A stretch of 64,000 bases of DNA from Candidatus Chloroploca mongolica (GTDB lineage: Bacteria; Chloroflexota; Chloroflexia; Chloroflexales; Chloroflexaceae). How positions within the stretch are numbered: the stretch's first letter is position 1; every line of letters begins with the position of its first letter. Location of the stretch: positions 30,305 through 94,304 of the forward strand of contig NZ_SIJK02000022.1 of NCBI RefSeq assembly GCF_004762035.2, in the 5' to 3' direction. Both the position numbers and the translations under genes were made by a program. Positions 52,062 to 60,907 of this stretch are shown in pieces. The notes under the pieces are model-generated. The model had not been told where the DNA came from, searched no databases, and was given only the letters and a program-made list of their open reading frames with translations.

Positions 52062-52446
52062 ACCACTTGATCCTGCCCCACTGGTGGCGTATGTGACGAC
52101 ACCTGAAGATGGTGCCGTCGTCACCTTTGCTGGTGTGGCGCGTAACCATTTTGGCGGTCGGCCCACGGCCTCGCTTTACTACGAAGCGTATGCCGAAATG
52201 GCTGTGCCGGTGCTTGTCCAGATTGCTGACGAGGCAAGAAGCCGCTGGAAGGTTGGTCGCATTGCCGTGCATCATCGGGTAGGCAAACTCACCATTGGCG
52301 AGACGGCGGTGCTCGTGGTTGTCGCCGCACCGCATCGCCACGAAGCGTTCGAGGCCGCCGAGTATATCATGGATCGGATCAAGGCGATTGCACCGATCTG
52401 GAAACAAGAACATTGGGCCGACGGTGAAGTCGAGTGGCGTGATTGA
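52036..52446 (+). CDS. moaE: Molybdopterin synthase catalytic subunit
   Basis: 136 aa. MQPFLITAEPL is the start chosen because AGAGG sits 6 bases before ATG 52036 (in-frame ATG 52030 lies directly after it). GAVVTFAGVARNHFGG, YYEAYAEMA, RSRWKVGRIAVHHRVGKLTI and VVVAAPHRHEAFEAAEYIMD followed by KAIAPIWKQEHWADG are standard MoaE motifs, including the catalytic Lys region. It transfers sulphur from MoaD to precursor Z. It overlaps moaD by 26 bases, so translational coupling is likely. Confidence 0.94.
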   Translation: MQPFLITAEPLDPAPLVAYVTTPEDGAVVTFAGVARNHFGGRPTASLYYEAYAEMAVPVLVQIADEARSRWKVGRIAVHHRVGKLTIGETAVLVVVAAPHRHEAFEAAEYIMDRIKAIAPIWKQEHWADGEVEWRD

Positions 52447-52467
52447 ATTGTTGTTACGAAGAAGGCT

Positions 52468-53301
52468 ATGCCAGAATTACCCGAAGTAGAAATTGCTGCC
52501 CGCTCCCTCGCCTCACAGGTCACAGGACGTACCATCGTTGGCCTTGAACGCCTCGATTGGGAGCGCATGCTTGAGCCGTTGTCTGCCGAAGCTTTTGAGG
52601 CAATGATCAGTGGACGATGCATTACGCAGGTCGCTCGACGTGCCAAATGGGTCTTGCTTCATCTCGCGAACGATCTGACGATGGCGATCCACCTGCGTAT
52701 GTCGGGCAACCTGACGGTGCATGATCCCGCAGAACCGGCGCGTACGCATGTCCATCTGATCATCTGTCTCGATGACGGCCGGCGGATCTTTTTTGATGAC
52801 GAGCGCAAATTTGGCCGGGTACGCCTGCTTGATCCTGATGGCATGGCTGCACTCGACGCGGCTCATGGCCCCGAGCCGCTCGAAGAGACCTTTACGGCGG
52901 CAACGCTTGCCCATATCCTGGCCGGACGCCGCACCAAAATCAAGCCACTGCTGCTTGACCAGCGCCTCATTGCTGGCATGGGCAATATCTATGCCAGCGA
53001 AGCCCTCTGGCTTGCCCGCCTGCACCCCTTGCTGCCTGCTGTTGCGATTGATGCCAATGGTGTCGCGGCCTTGCATCAGGCGATTCGTGCCATCCTTACC
53101 CAGGCTATTGAACACGAGGGCAGTTCGTTGCGTAATTACCGTAATGGCTATGGCCGTCGCGGCCAGCAACAGGACTATTTTCTTGTCTATGATCGCGCTG
53201 GTCAACCCTGTCAGCGCTGCGGAACCACCATCGAACGCGTCGTCATTGCTCAGCGCAGTACCTTCTTTTGCCCGGTATGCCAGAGATTACCTGAATCGTA
53301 A
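52468..53301 (+). CDS. mutM: Formamidopyrimidine-DNA glycosylase
   Basis: 277 aa. Bifunctional repair glycosylase/AP lyase for 8-oxoguanine and FapyG. MPELPEVE provides catalytic Pro2 and Glu3, RRAKWVLLHL gives Lys57-type residue, MAIHLRMSGNL and FFDDERKFGRVRLLD follow, and the H2TH region reads LIAGMGNIYASEALW. The C-terminal zinc finger has four Cys (CQRCG and FFCPVC). It is 21 bases after moaE and might be co-transcribed. Confidence 0.96.
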   Translation: MPELPEVEIAARSLASQVTGRTIVGLERLDWERMLEPLSAEAFEAMISGRCITQVARRAKWVLLHLANDLTMAIHLRMSGNLTVHDPAEPARTHVHLIICLDDGRRIFFDDERKFGRVRLLDPDGMAALDAAHGPEPLEETFTAATLAHILAGRRTKIKPLLLDQRLIAGMGNIYASEALWLARLHPLLPAVAIDANGVAALHQAIRAILTQAIEHEGSSLRNYRNGYGRRGQQQDYFLVYDRAGQPCQRCGTTIERVVIAQRSTFFCPVCQRLPES

Positions 53302-53340
53302 AAAATTTCTTTATGCTGGATGCTGTTCTGGTAATAGAAT

Positions 53341-53351
53341 TGTGGTATGCT
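53341..53351 (+). promoter_or_regulatory. Extended -10 upstream of the pseudo-receiver gene
   Basis: TGTGGTATGCT, 81 bases before ATG 53433. It belongs to the TnTGGTATnnT set. Confidence 0.4.
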
Positions 53352-53432
53352 CAAGCAGAATCGCCATCCATTTGCATCTCACATGCTAGACGAGATTTCC
53401 GTCTACCTTGTCCTACGGCGAAAGGAAGCATC

Positions 53433-54056
53433 ATGCAGGCACAACTGCTCGTGGTCGGAGACGATCCCCTTATCGAGCTATCACGAAGCACGGTCGCACA
53501 TGAAGAAGGGTTTACACTTCTCGTTGCTCGTAGCCAGGCTGAAGCGCGTGAACAGTTGGGACAGCTGCCTCCCGCCGTCATCCTCATTGCCCAGATGCTC
53601 CCTGATGGGAGTGGCCTTGCTTTGTTGCGTACACTGCAACAGGAGCGCTGCCCCGCTGTGCCTCTGCTGGTTCTTGATGCCCCTGAAGGGGATGCGTCTG
53701 GCCTTGAAGCATTGAGCGCCGGGGCCTTTGCGTATCTCTCCAGGCCGATCAACGCAGACCTGTTACACCTGATGCTTGTTCGCGCCAATGATTACGCCTG
53801 TCTCTTGCAGGCGGAACGCGAACGTGAGCGTCTCCGCCTCCAGCAAGAGGCGATGCGTGCGGCGGCACATCACATCAGCCAGCATCTGACCGTCATTATG
53901 GGTGAAACGCAGCTCTTGCAAGAAGAAGCGCTTGACCTCGAAGTGCGGGCCGGGCTTGATCGCATCCTCCGGGCCACGGAGTATGCTGCCTATGAACTTG
54001 GCACCTTGCGTGCGAGCCAGCACCGGATCATGCAAACCGATTTGTCTCGTGTGTGA
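53433..54056 (+). CDS. Pseudo-receiver with histidine-kinase-type dimerisation helix
   Basis: 207 aa. Residues 1-120 look like a response-regulator receiver: LLVVGDDPLIEL has the acidic pair, but the phosphorylation site reads VILIAQMLPDGSG, with Ala at the Asp position, and the Lys near the end is Arg (YLSRPINADLL). A coiled coil (AERERERLRLQQEAM) leads to AAHHISQHLTVIMGETQLL, which matches the HisKA H-box with a His but no kinase ATPase domain follows. The protein probably does not accept phosphate in the usual way. AAAGGA precedes ATG 53433. No partner genes are adjacent. Confidence 0.75.
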   Translation: MQAQLLVVGDDPLIELSRSTVAHEEGFTLLVARSQAEAREQLGQLPPAVILIAQMLPDGSGLALLRTLQQERCPAVPLLVLDAPEGDASGLEALSAGAFAYLSRPINADLLHLMLVRANDYACLLQAERERERLRLQQEAMRAAAHHISQHLTVIMGETQLLQEEALDLEVRAGLDRILRATEYAAYELGTLRASQHRIMQTDLSRV

Positions 54057-54119
54057 GATCAAGGACGCTTGAAGGCCCCGCCGACTCACCCGCCAGAGGC
54101 AATTGGTATAAGATCCAAA

Positions 54120-55625
54120 TTAAGGCTCATCAATGACGTAGAGAATGAGTTCCAAATTGCCTTCACGCCACCTTCTTGCCTCACGATAGGGGAGATCGAG
54201 GGCTGGCACGGTGTGAAACATCTGGTTGTAGAAAACCCATACCCGCCGGTGTGACGCGATCAGTGGCACTGCTTGCTCGGTTCGCCAGGTCTGGCGCAGT
54301 GTATAACCCTGGATGTGATAGAACTCATCGTAGTGATACGCGCCAAGCAGGGGTACATCCACGTCACCGGCGTAGTAGGTGAAAATGCGCTGATCCCACG
54401 GGGGATGAAAGAGAATAACATCACCTGTTGGCGCAAGATTCTGTTCAACAATGCTACTCAGTTTTTGCCAGGGTTTTGGTGGTTGGCTTGCCTGTCCCGT
54501 TGGGATCAACCATGGTAAAAGGAGAGCGATCGCGACAAGGCTCGCCAAAATCCATGCCAGCAGTGCGCGACGGGTGCGCAAGGCACTGAAACCTGCCCCA
54601 ACCGCGAGGATCGCCCCAGGCAAGATGATGCTGAGATAGCGGTAGGCTGTTACTTCAAGGGTGATGCATAAGCCGAAGAGGAGAAGAGTCGGCAGCGCTG
54701 TTGCCCGCAGAACTACGCCTCTGATCGCTTGATCATCATGCAAAACCACAGCCAGGATGAGCACAATACTGGCACCTGCACCGAGCAGCCACAAGATGAA
54801 CCAGTTCCCTGCTTGAGGACTTCCCACGACAAGGCTGAGCAGCAGCAGATAATAATCGCCTGGCCCCCTGCTCCAGTTGGCAGTTACATCAGCGGCTACA
54901 GAAAGTTGATACGCTAGACTGGGCAACCACCAGGCAATGCCCAGCGCCATGACGAGATGCAACACAACCCAGTCGGTGAGCCGACGTTTGCGTGTGGCAG
55001 GTGTACGCAATTGCCAGAACCAGCAGAGCCATTGTGCGGCTAAGAGCGGAAGACTAAAGTAAGAGGTAAAAAAAAGGGCCAGAGCACTGGCAATGTAGTT
55101 TGCCTGAGCCCTACTACTCTCGGGATGACGCCAGAGGTTTTCGAATGTGATGAGGCTGACCACACTGAGTAGAATCGTCAGCGTGTAGCCACGGACTTCA
55201 AGGGCGTAGTTTTGTAAGATCGGGGCGAGCGCAAAGGCGGTCACACTCAAAAAACTGGCCGGCAAGGTGAGGTGACGCCGCGCGAGCAAAGCAAAGAGCA
55301 TAGTTGCGATCGCTGCAGCCGTCAGCGAAAAAGCTCTGAGACTCGCCTCGTCATGCCCAACCATCTGCGCCCATCCCCAGAGCAGAAGAAAATAGAGCGG
55401 CGGGGTTTCTTCGTTCTTCCGTACGTCATCTAACACCTCGCGAACCGTCGTATGAAACGTGTAACTCGCTGAAAATGCCTCGTCAGTCCAGAGATCACGG
55501 TGCATCGCTGGATAGTTGACAATAGCCAGCATCACGACTAACCCCCAGAATGGCAGCGCCCATGTGATGAGACGGGGGAGGTCAATGCGGTTGAGCAGTG
55601 CCTGGTATGAGGGCATCTGTTGCAT
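54120..55625 (-). CDS. Glycosyltransferase family 39-like membrane protein
   Basis: 501 aa with about twelve membrane helices. MHRDLWTDEAFSASY after the first helix supplies the acidic residues of the GT39/ArnT/PMT type, and NEETPPLYFLLLWGW and LEVRGYTLTILLS further match. The C-terminal 120 residues are less hydrophobic and presumably outside: VILFHPPWDQRIFTYYAGD. It likely transfers a sugar from a polyprenyl phosphate to an acceptor outside the membrane (family knowledge). Divergent from the GT4 gene by about 70 bases. Confidence 0.85.
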   Translation of the reverse strand: MQQMPSYQALLNRIDLPRLITWALPFWGLVVMLAIVNYPAMHRDLWTDEAFSASYTFHTTVREVLDDVRKNEETPPLYFLLLWGWAQMVGHDEASLRAFSLTAAAIATMLFALLARRHLTLPASFLSVTAFALAPILQNYALEVRGYTLTILLSVVSLITFENLWRHPESSRAQANYIASALALFFTSYFSLPLLAAQWLCWFWQLRTPATRKRRLTDWVVLHLVMALGIAWWLPSLAYQLSVAADVTANWSRGPGDYYLLLLSLVVGSPQAGNWFILWLLGAGASIVLILAVVLHDDQAIRGVVLRATALPTLLLFGLCITLEVTAYRYLSIILPGAILAVGAGFSALRTRRALLAWILASLVAIALLLPWLIPTGQASQPPKPWQKLSSIVEQNLAPTGDVILFHPPWDQRIFTYYAGDVDVPLLGAYHYDEFYHIQGYTLRQTWRTEQAVPLIASHRRVWVFYNQMFHTVPALDLPYREARRWREGNLELILYVIDEP

Positions 55626-55628
55626 AGT

Positions 55629-55639
55629 ATGGTATCCTT
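55629..55639 (+). promoter_or_regulatory. Extended -10 for the GT4 gene
   Basis: TATGGTATCCT, 60 bases before ATG 55699, part of the recurring TnTGGTATnnT set. Confidence 0.45.
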
Positions 55640-55698
55640 GTGCCAGATGAGATCTTCAGGCTTATGGTGGTACGGGTTCGCCTACCCCCCTAGGAGCA

Positions 55699-56859
55699 AT
55701 GTCTGTGCAGGTGTTGATTAACGGGAGCTTCTGGGCTGAACCAGATGTTGGGAGTGGTCAGTATCTGCACGGCCTGGTGCGCTGGCTCCCCAGGGTAGCC
55801 CCGCAGCATCGTTATATCCTGCTTACTCCTTCTCCTGCTTCCGCTGTACCTCCACCCCCACATGGTGTAAGGCTGTTGCGTGTCCGTCCTCCCACCACGC
55901 GCCTGGGAGCCAATGTGGCGAAACTTGCCTTCGAGCAACTAGCTCTTCCCTGGGCCGTTCAGCGCCTGACGAACCGCCGTGAACCTGCTGTGCTCTTTGT
56001 GCCCTATTTTGCGCCACCATGCTATGCTCCGGTGCCAGTTGTGACAACGGTAGGTGATATCATTCCGCTGATCTTGCCCGAGTATCGGGGTGGGTTGCAT
56101 GTGCGCGCCTATATGTCACTGGTGAAACGCGCCGTGCGCCAGAGCAAGCATGTCCTGACTTTTTCTATGCGCAGCCGCGATGATATTGTAACGCACTTGC
56201 GCATGTCCTCTGCACGGGTAACACCAGTTTTGCTGGCGGCAGGCGATCAGTATCAACCTGGGGATAAAGAAGTGGCTCGAGCTGAGGTTGCCCGACGCTA
56301 TGGGTTGACCGAACCGTTCATCTATTATGTAGGGGGGCTGGATGCCCGCAAAAATCTGACCGTGCTGCTGCAAGCTTTTGCGTTGCTCCGCGCACGTGGT
56401 GTGCGCGCCACCCTGGCGATTGCCGGGCGTCTGCTCGGCCATGACCGCCGCCTTTTTCCTGATCTGGACGGCCTGATCGCCGAACTCGAACTGACGACGG
56501 CAGTGCGCCGGATTCATGTGCCAACCGAGGATGGCCCGTTGCTCTATCAGGCCTGTACGGTCTTTGCGTTTCCCTCACGTTACGAAGGGTTTGGTCTACC
56601 GCCACTTGAAGCGATGGCCTGCGGTGCCCCTGTGGTGGTCAGCAATGCCAGTAGCCTGCCCGAGGTCGTTGGCCCGGCGGCAATTCGGGTGCCCCCCGAT
56701 GATGTGGTTGGCTGGGTTGCCGCGCTTGCCCGTGTGCTTGGTGACGACCGTTTGCGTGCCGAGCTTCAGGCGCAAGGTCTGGCCCAGGCCGCACGTTTCT
56801 CGTATCGTCAGGTTGCCCGTGAGACCATTGCTGTCCTGGAAGCAGTCGCAAGCGCATAA
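55699..56859 (+). CDS. GT4 family glycosyltransferase
   Basis: 386 aa. A GT-B retaining glycosyltransferase. The N-terminal domain starts LINGSFWAEPDVGSGQYLHG and the C-terminal domain has EPFIYYVGGLDARKNLTVLL, RRIHVPTEDGPLLYQACTVF and PSRYEGFGLPPLEAMACGAP, the E-x7-E nucleotide-sugar site with VVVSNASSLPEVVG after it. It is a mannosyltransferase-type member; the acceptor is unknown. ATG 55699 has a TAGGAG site upstream. The gene ends inside a long hairpin. Confidence 0.92.
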   Translation: MSVQVLINGSFWAEPDVGSGQYLHGLVRWLPRVAPQHRYILLTPSPASAVPPPPHGVRLLRVRPPTTRLGANVAKLAFEQLALPWAVQRLTNRREPAVLFVPYFAPPCYAPVPVVTTVGDIIPLILPEYRGGLHVRAYMSLVKRAVRQSKHVLTFSMRSRDDIVTHLRMSSARVTPVLLAAGDQYQPGDKEVARAEVARRYGLTEPFIYYVGGLDARKNLTVLLQAFALLRARGVRATLAIAGRLLGHDRRLFPDLDGLIAELELTTAVRRIHVPTEDGPLLYQACTVFAFPSRYEGFGLPPLEAMACGAPVVVSNASSLPEVVGPAAIRVPPDDVVGWVAALARVLGDDRLRAELQAQGLAQAARFSYRQVARETIAVLEAVASA

Positions 56860-56904
56860 CACAGCGACGGCGGGGAACACCCCGCCGTCGCTGTGTTATG
56901 CGCT
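56851..56904. terminator. 25-bp perfect hairpin at the GT4 gene end
   Basis: Perfect 25-bp arms around a 4-base loop, covering the GT4 stop codon and reaching to the sdhB stop region (56911). It sits between convergent genes, so it may end both transcripts. No T-run. Confidence 0.7.
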
Positions 56905-56910
56905 GTTCAG

Positions 56911-57690
56911 CTAGCTTGCTTTTGCAGCCGCAGTCTCAACGTTTGGTTCAATGCCCTTCAGGGCTGCGACCACAATATCACGGTTGAGCCGTGAGATCGT
57001 ATCGAGGCTGATCTCTTTGGGACAGACTGCCGAACACTCGCCAATGTTCGTACAGTTGCCAAAACCTTCGGCATCGTGAACCGCGATCATGTTCACGGCG
57101 CGTTGGTGGCGCTCGGTCTGGCCCTGGGGCAAAAAGCCCAGGTGAGTCACCTTTGCTGCTGTGAAGAGCATGGCCGAGCCATTCGGACAAGCGGCGACAC
57201 AAGCAGCACAACCAATACATGCTGCTGCATCCATGGCTTTGTCAGCATCTGGCTTGGCAACAGGAATGCTATTGCCATCAGGAGCCGAGCCAGTCGAGGC
57301 GCTGATAAAGCCTCCAGCCTGGATAATGCGATCAAAGCTCGTACGATCAACCACCAGATCCTTGAGGATTGGGAACGGCTTGGCCCGCCATGGCTCGATC
57401 GTGATCGTATCGCCATCATTAAAGCTGCGCATATGCAACTGGCAGGTCGTCACGGCTTTCTTGCCATGGGCAATACCGTTGATCATCAAGGAACACATGC
57501 CGCAGATACCCTCACGGCAGTCATGGTCGAAGGCAATTGGCTCCTCGCCCTTCAGGATTAACTCCTGATTTACCACGTCCAGCATCTCAAGAAACGACAT
57601 GTCTGGACTCACGTGGTTGGCGGGGTATGTCTTGAACTCGCCTGGCGTCTTGGCATTCTTCTGACGCCAGACCTTGAGCGTAACCTTCAT
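56911..57690 (-). CDS. sdhB: Succinate dehydrogenase/fumarate reductase iron-sulphur subunit
   Basis: 259 aa. Three clusters are clear: [10 protein letters not shown] with the later C of TTCQLH for [2Fe-2S], [12 protein letters not shown] for [4Fe-4S], and [12 protein letters not shown] for [3Fe-4S]/[4Fe-4S]. [17 protein letters not shown] opens the ferredoxin domain. It passes electrons between SdhA and the membrane subunit. It is last in the leftward sdhC-sdhA-sdhB order, 13 bases after sdhA. Confidence 0.95.
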   Translation of the reverse strand: MKVTLKVWRQKNAKTPGEFKTYPANHVSPDMSFLEMLDVVNQELILKGEEPIAFDHDCREGICGMCSLMINGIAHGKKAVTTCQLHMRSFNDGDTITIEPWRAKPFPILKDLVVDRTSFDRIIQAGGFISASTGSAPDGNSIPVAKPDADKAMDAAACIGCAACVAACPNGSAMLFTAAKVTHLGFLPQGQTERHQRAVNMIAVHDAEGFGNCTNIGECSAVCPKEISLDTISRLNRDIVVAALKGIEPNVETAAAKAS

Positions 57691-57703
57691 CAGAAATCCC
57701 CTC

Positions 57704-59677
57704 TTACTTATAGCTGCGCTGGGACGGCTTCACATACTCGAACGCCAGCGGTTCTTTATGCAATTCGGGCTTCGACAGAGTACCCGTATATTCCCAGGCC
57801 GAGACATAGCTGAAGTTTTCGTCGTCGCGCAATGCTTCACCATCAGCCGTCTGGCTCTCTTCACGGAAGTGACCACCGCACGACTCACTGCGCTGCAAGG
57901 CGTCAATGCACATCAATTCGCCCAGTTCGAGGAAGTCGGCCACACGACCGGCCTTCTCCAGTTCCTGGTTGAGATCATTGCTTTCACCTGGCACCCGCAC
58001 ATTTTGCCAGAACTCCTCGCGAATCTCGGGAATACGCTGGAGGGCCTTCTTGAGGCCGGCTTCGTTGCGCGCCATACCGCACTCGTCCCACATCATCTTG
58101 CCAAGCTCGCGGTGGAAGTCGTCGACCGTACGCTTGCCATTGATTGACAGGAATTTTTTGACGCGGCCATTCACCTCAGCCTCAGCCTCGACAAAAGCGG
58201 CGTGATTGGTGTCGACGCCACCTGGCTTGATCCCGGCCAGGAAGTTGGCAATCGTGTAGGGCAACACAAAGTAGCCATCCGCGAGACCCTGCATCAGTGC
58301 CGATGCACCAAGGCGGTTGGCCCCGTGATCCGAGAAGTTTGCTTCGCCAGCCACAAAGAGACCGGGAATGGTGCTCATCAGGTTGTAGTCAACCCAGAGG
58401 CCACCCATTGTATAGTGGATCGCCGGATAGATGCGCATCGGTGTCTCGTAGGGGTTTTCACCGGTAATCTGCGCATACATATCAAACAGGTTGCCATAGC
58501 GCTCAACAATCTTCGCTTTGCCAAGACGCTTGATGCTATCCGAGAAGTCGAGGTAGACTCCGAGCCCACCAGGGCCAACGCCGCGACCTTCATCACAGAC
58601 CTGCTTGGCATTGCGCGAAGCTACGTCACGTGGCACTAGGTTCCCAAAGCTCGGATAGCGCTCTTCGAGGTAGTAGTAGCGCTCATTCTCGGGGATCTGA
58701 CGCGGATCGCGGGTCTCGCCAACCTTCTTGGGCACCCAGATCCGCCCGTCATTGCGCAGCGACTCACTCATCAGGGTCAACTTGCTCTGATGATCGCCAG
58801 TCACCGGGATACACGTTGGGTGGATCTGTGTAAAACACGGATTGCCAAAGAAGGCCCCACGGCGATGGGCGCGCCAGATCGCCGTTGTATTGCAGCCTTT
58901 GGCGTTGGTGCTGAGGTAAAAGACATTGCCATAGCCACCGGTTGCGAGCACCACCGCATCGGCCACATGGCGCTCGATCTTGCCGGTGACCATATCACGG
59001 GTAATAATGCCACGGGCATAGCCATCAATCACCACAACATCAAGCATCTCGTTGCGCGGGAACATCTTGACCGCACCAGCCGCAATCTGGCGCTCAAGCG
59101 CTTGATATGCCCCGAGTAACAACTGCTGACCCGTCTGCCCTCGTGCATAGAACGTACGCGATACCTGCGCCCCACCGAACGAACGGTTGTCGAGGTAGCC
59201 ACCGTACTCACGCGCAAAAGGCACACCCTGGGCCACACACTGGTCAATAATATTTACCGACACCTGGGCCAGTCGATAGACATTCGACTCACGGGCACGA
59301 AAGTCACCGCCCTTGACCGTATCATAAAAGAGCCGGTAAATGCTATCACCGTCGTTCCGGTAGTTCTTGGCAGCATTGATTCCGCCCTGAGCAGCGATGC
59401 TATGGGCGCGCCGTGGACTATCCTGATAGCAGAAGCACTTGACATTATAGCCCTGCTCACCAAGCGTCGCGGCGGCTGCACCACCCGCGAGACCTGAACC
59501 AACGACAATTACACTATAACGACGGCGATTCGCCGGATTGACCAGTTTCATCTGGAAGCGATGCGTATCCCAGCGTTGCTCAATCGGCCCACCAGATGCC
59601 CCAGACTCAAGACCCTTCACAAACTCGATCTGACGTACCCCTGTACGCGTCGTCGTCTCGTTTTTCGTCTCGCTCAT
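57704..59677 (-). CDS. sdhA: Succinate dehydrogenase/fumarate reductase flavoprotein subunit
   Basis: 657 aa. [20 protein letters not shown] is the FAD-binding fold, [15 protein letters not shown] contains the covalent-FAD His, and [15 protein letters not shown] with the later HYTMGG are the dicarboxylate-site motifs. [17 protein letters not shown] is the FAD-binding C-terminal half. It oxidises succinate in the cytoplasm and hands electrons to SdhB. The frame reaches 59725, but ATG 59677 with GAGGAG upstream is the better start. It overlaps nothing and starts 28 bases after sdhC. Confidence 0.95.
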   Translation of the reverse strand: MSETKNETTTRTGVRQIEFVKGLESGASGGPIEQRWDTHRFQMKLVNPANRRRYSVIVVGSGLAGGAAAATLGEQGYNVKCFCYQDSPRRAHSIAAQGGINAAKNYRNDGDSIYRLFYDTVKGGDFRARESNVYRLAQVSVNIIDQCVAQGVPFAREYGGYLDNRSFGGAQVSRTFYARGQTGQQLLLGAYQALERQIAAGAVKMFPRNEMLDVVVIDGYARGIITRDMVTGKIERHVADAVVLATGGYGNVFYLSTNAKGCNTTAIWRAHRRGAFFGNPCFTQIHPTCIPVTGDHQSKLTLMSESLRNDGRIWVPKKVGETRDPRQIPENERYYYLEERYPSFGNLVPRDVASRNAKQVCDEGRGVGPGGLGVYLDFSDSIKRLGKAKIVERYGNLFDMYAQITGENPYETPMRIYPAIHYTMGGLWVDYNLMSTIPGLFVAGEANFSDHGANRLGASALMQGLADGYFVLPYTIANFLAGIKPGGVDTNHAAFVEAEAEVNGRVKKFLSINGKRTVDDFHRELGKMMWDECGMARNEAGLKKALQRIPEIREEFWQNVRVPGESNDLNQELEKAGRVADFLELGELMCIDALQRSESCGGHFREESQTADGEALRDDENFSYVSAWEYTGTLSKPELHKEPLAFEYVKPSQRSYK

Positions 59678-59705
59678 CGAAAGAAACTCCTCACCGTATG
59701 TAGGT

Positions 59706-60446
59706 TTAGACTGCCGGCCCCACAATGCCTGCCATCACGGCAATCGGAAACGAGAGATTGCCAATGACAACAGCCGCAGCAACCAGGATCGCCAACCCAC
59801 GTAGTACGCCGGTATACTTCACACTATTCAGCCCCAGGGTCTGGAACATACTCCACACCCCATGATAGAGGTGCATCCCCAGAAAGACCATTGCGAGCAT
59901 ATAAAAGCCCGAGATCAGTGGCTTCTGGAAGCCCACGACAACATTGTTGTAGACAAAGTACTCAGGATGGCCCCCCAGATAATTGGGATGTTGAAACTCA
60001 TTCGGCCCATAGCCAACCATCCCGAAGGTCAGGTGCAAAATGTGATAGACGATAAAGAGCAACAACACAATCCCACCAAAGCGCATCGTATAGGCCGCAT
60101 AACTTGTCTGGCGCTTCTGCTCACCGTACCGCCGTGTACCGCTGACCGCGTTCGCACCCGTGCTCTTGTGGCTCTGCATCGTCAAGGCTGTTGCCGACCA
60201 GATGTGGAGAATCACGGCCCCAATTAGTACGAGACGGGCAACCCACAAGAGATGCTCATAGCCAAACACCGGATAGCCCAGTTCACGCAATCCGACAGCG
60301 TAGGCATTAAATGCTTCGGGACCCTGGTACATCTTGGTATTGCCATACATGTGGAAAACCACAAAGCCAACCAGAATGAACCCGGTCAGGGCCATGATCA
60401 CCTTTTTTCCAACCGACGTCCGATAGAGCGTGAGAACTCCTGTCAT
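59706..60446 (-). CDS. sdhC: Succinate dehydrogenase cytochrome b subunit (type B, di-haem)
   Basis: 246 aa with five membrane helices. [20 protein letters not shown] is the first with a His, [20 protein letters not shown] has a second His, YHILHLTF and [17 protein letters not shown] bring further His residues, in the layout of the B-type single large subunit binding two haems. It anchors SdhAB and reduces menaquinone (family knowledge). First in the leftward run, with a promoter 230 bases upstream. Confidence 0.92.
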   Translation of the reverse strand: MTGVLTLYRTSVGKKVIMALTGFILVGFVVFHMYGNTKMYQGPEAFNAYAVGLRELGYPVFGYEHLLWVARLVLIGAVILHIWSATALTMQSHKSTGANAVSGTRRYGEQKRQTSYAAYTMRFGGIVLLLFIVYHILHLTFGMVGYGPNEFQHPNYLGGHPEYFVYNNVVVGFQKPLISGFYMLAMVFLGMHLYHGVWSMFQTLGLNSVKYTGVLRGLAILVAAAVVIGNLSFPIAVMAGIVGPAV

Positions 60447-60907
60447 CGTCCCGTCCTTCCGTTATAACGCACAGTCAAACACGGCAGATATACTATCATC
60501 TCCCTATTTCGGAGCACACCAGAGGCCATATTGCTTTCTAGCCTGTTGCACAGGTGTTGAAGAGACTATGCTGCTACGGCACAACCAGTTTTTTCTGGTT
60601 GCATAACAGCCACGTCTGGACTATTTCGTTAGCATTGAGTGGGGACGTGCGTATCAGACACGCTTCTATGTAGAAATTATAACTGAAAGATCGGCGCTTG
60701 TCGAACCTTATGATCAGTTAGATCTGCCTTGTGAAAGCCATCACACGGCATTAGATAGCCAGAAAACCCTTATAGAACGCCAGGATCTTGAAGCTATATG
60801 AAATTTGTATCTTCTGGCACAAAGAACTCTCCGCAAGAACTCGGTATGACAACGAAACGTGTCATGCTCAGCGCAGCGACGTATCTCGGGTTCTCATTGA
60901 CACCTAC
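60447..60907. other. Gap between sdhC and the AAA gene
   Basis: About 460 bases with the sdh promoter and a long sdh leader. A small CAACCAG-TTTTTT-CTGGTTG hairpin lies near 60581-60601. No gene was found; an open plus-strand frame from 60788 is antisense to the AAA gene. Confidence 0.55.
60676..60704 (-). promoter_or_regulatory. Promoter of the sdhCAB operon
   Basis: On the minus strand, TCGACA (60699-60704) and TATAAT (60676-60681) are spaced by 17 bases. The leader would be about 220 bases. Confidence 0.65.
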
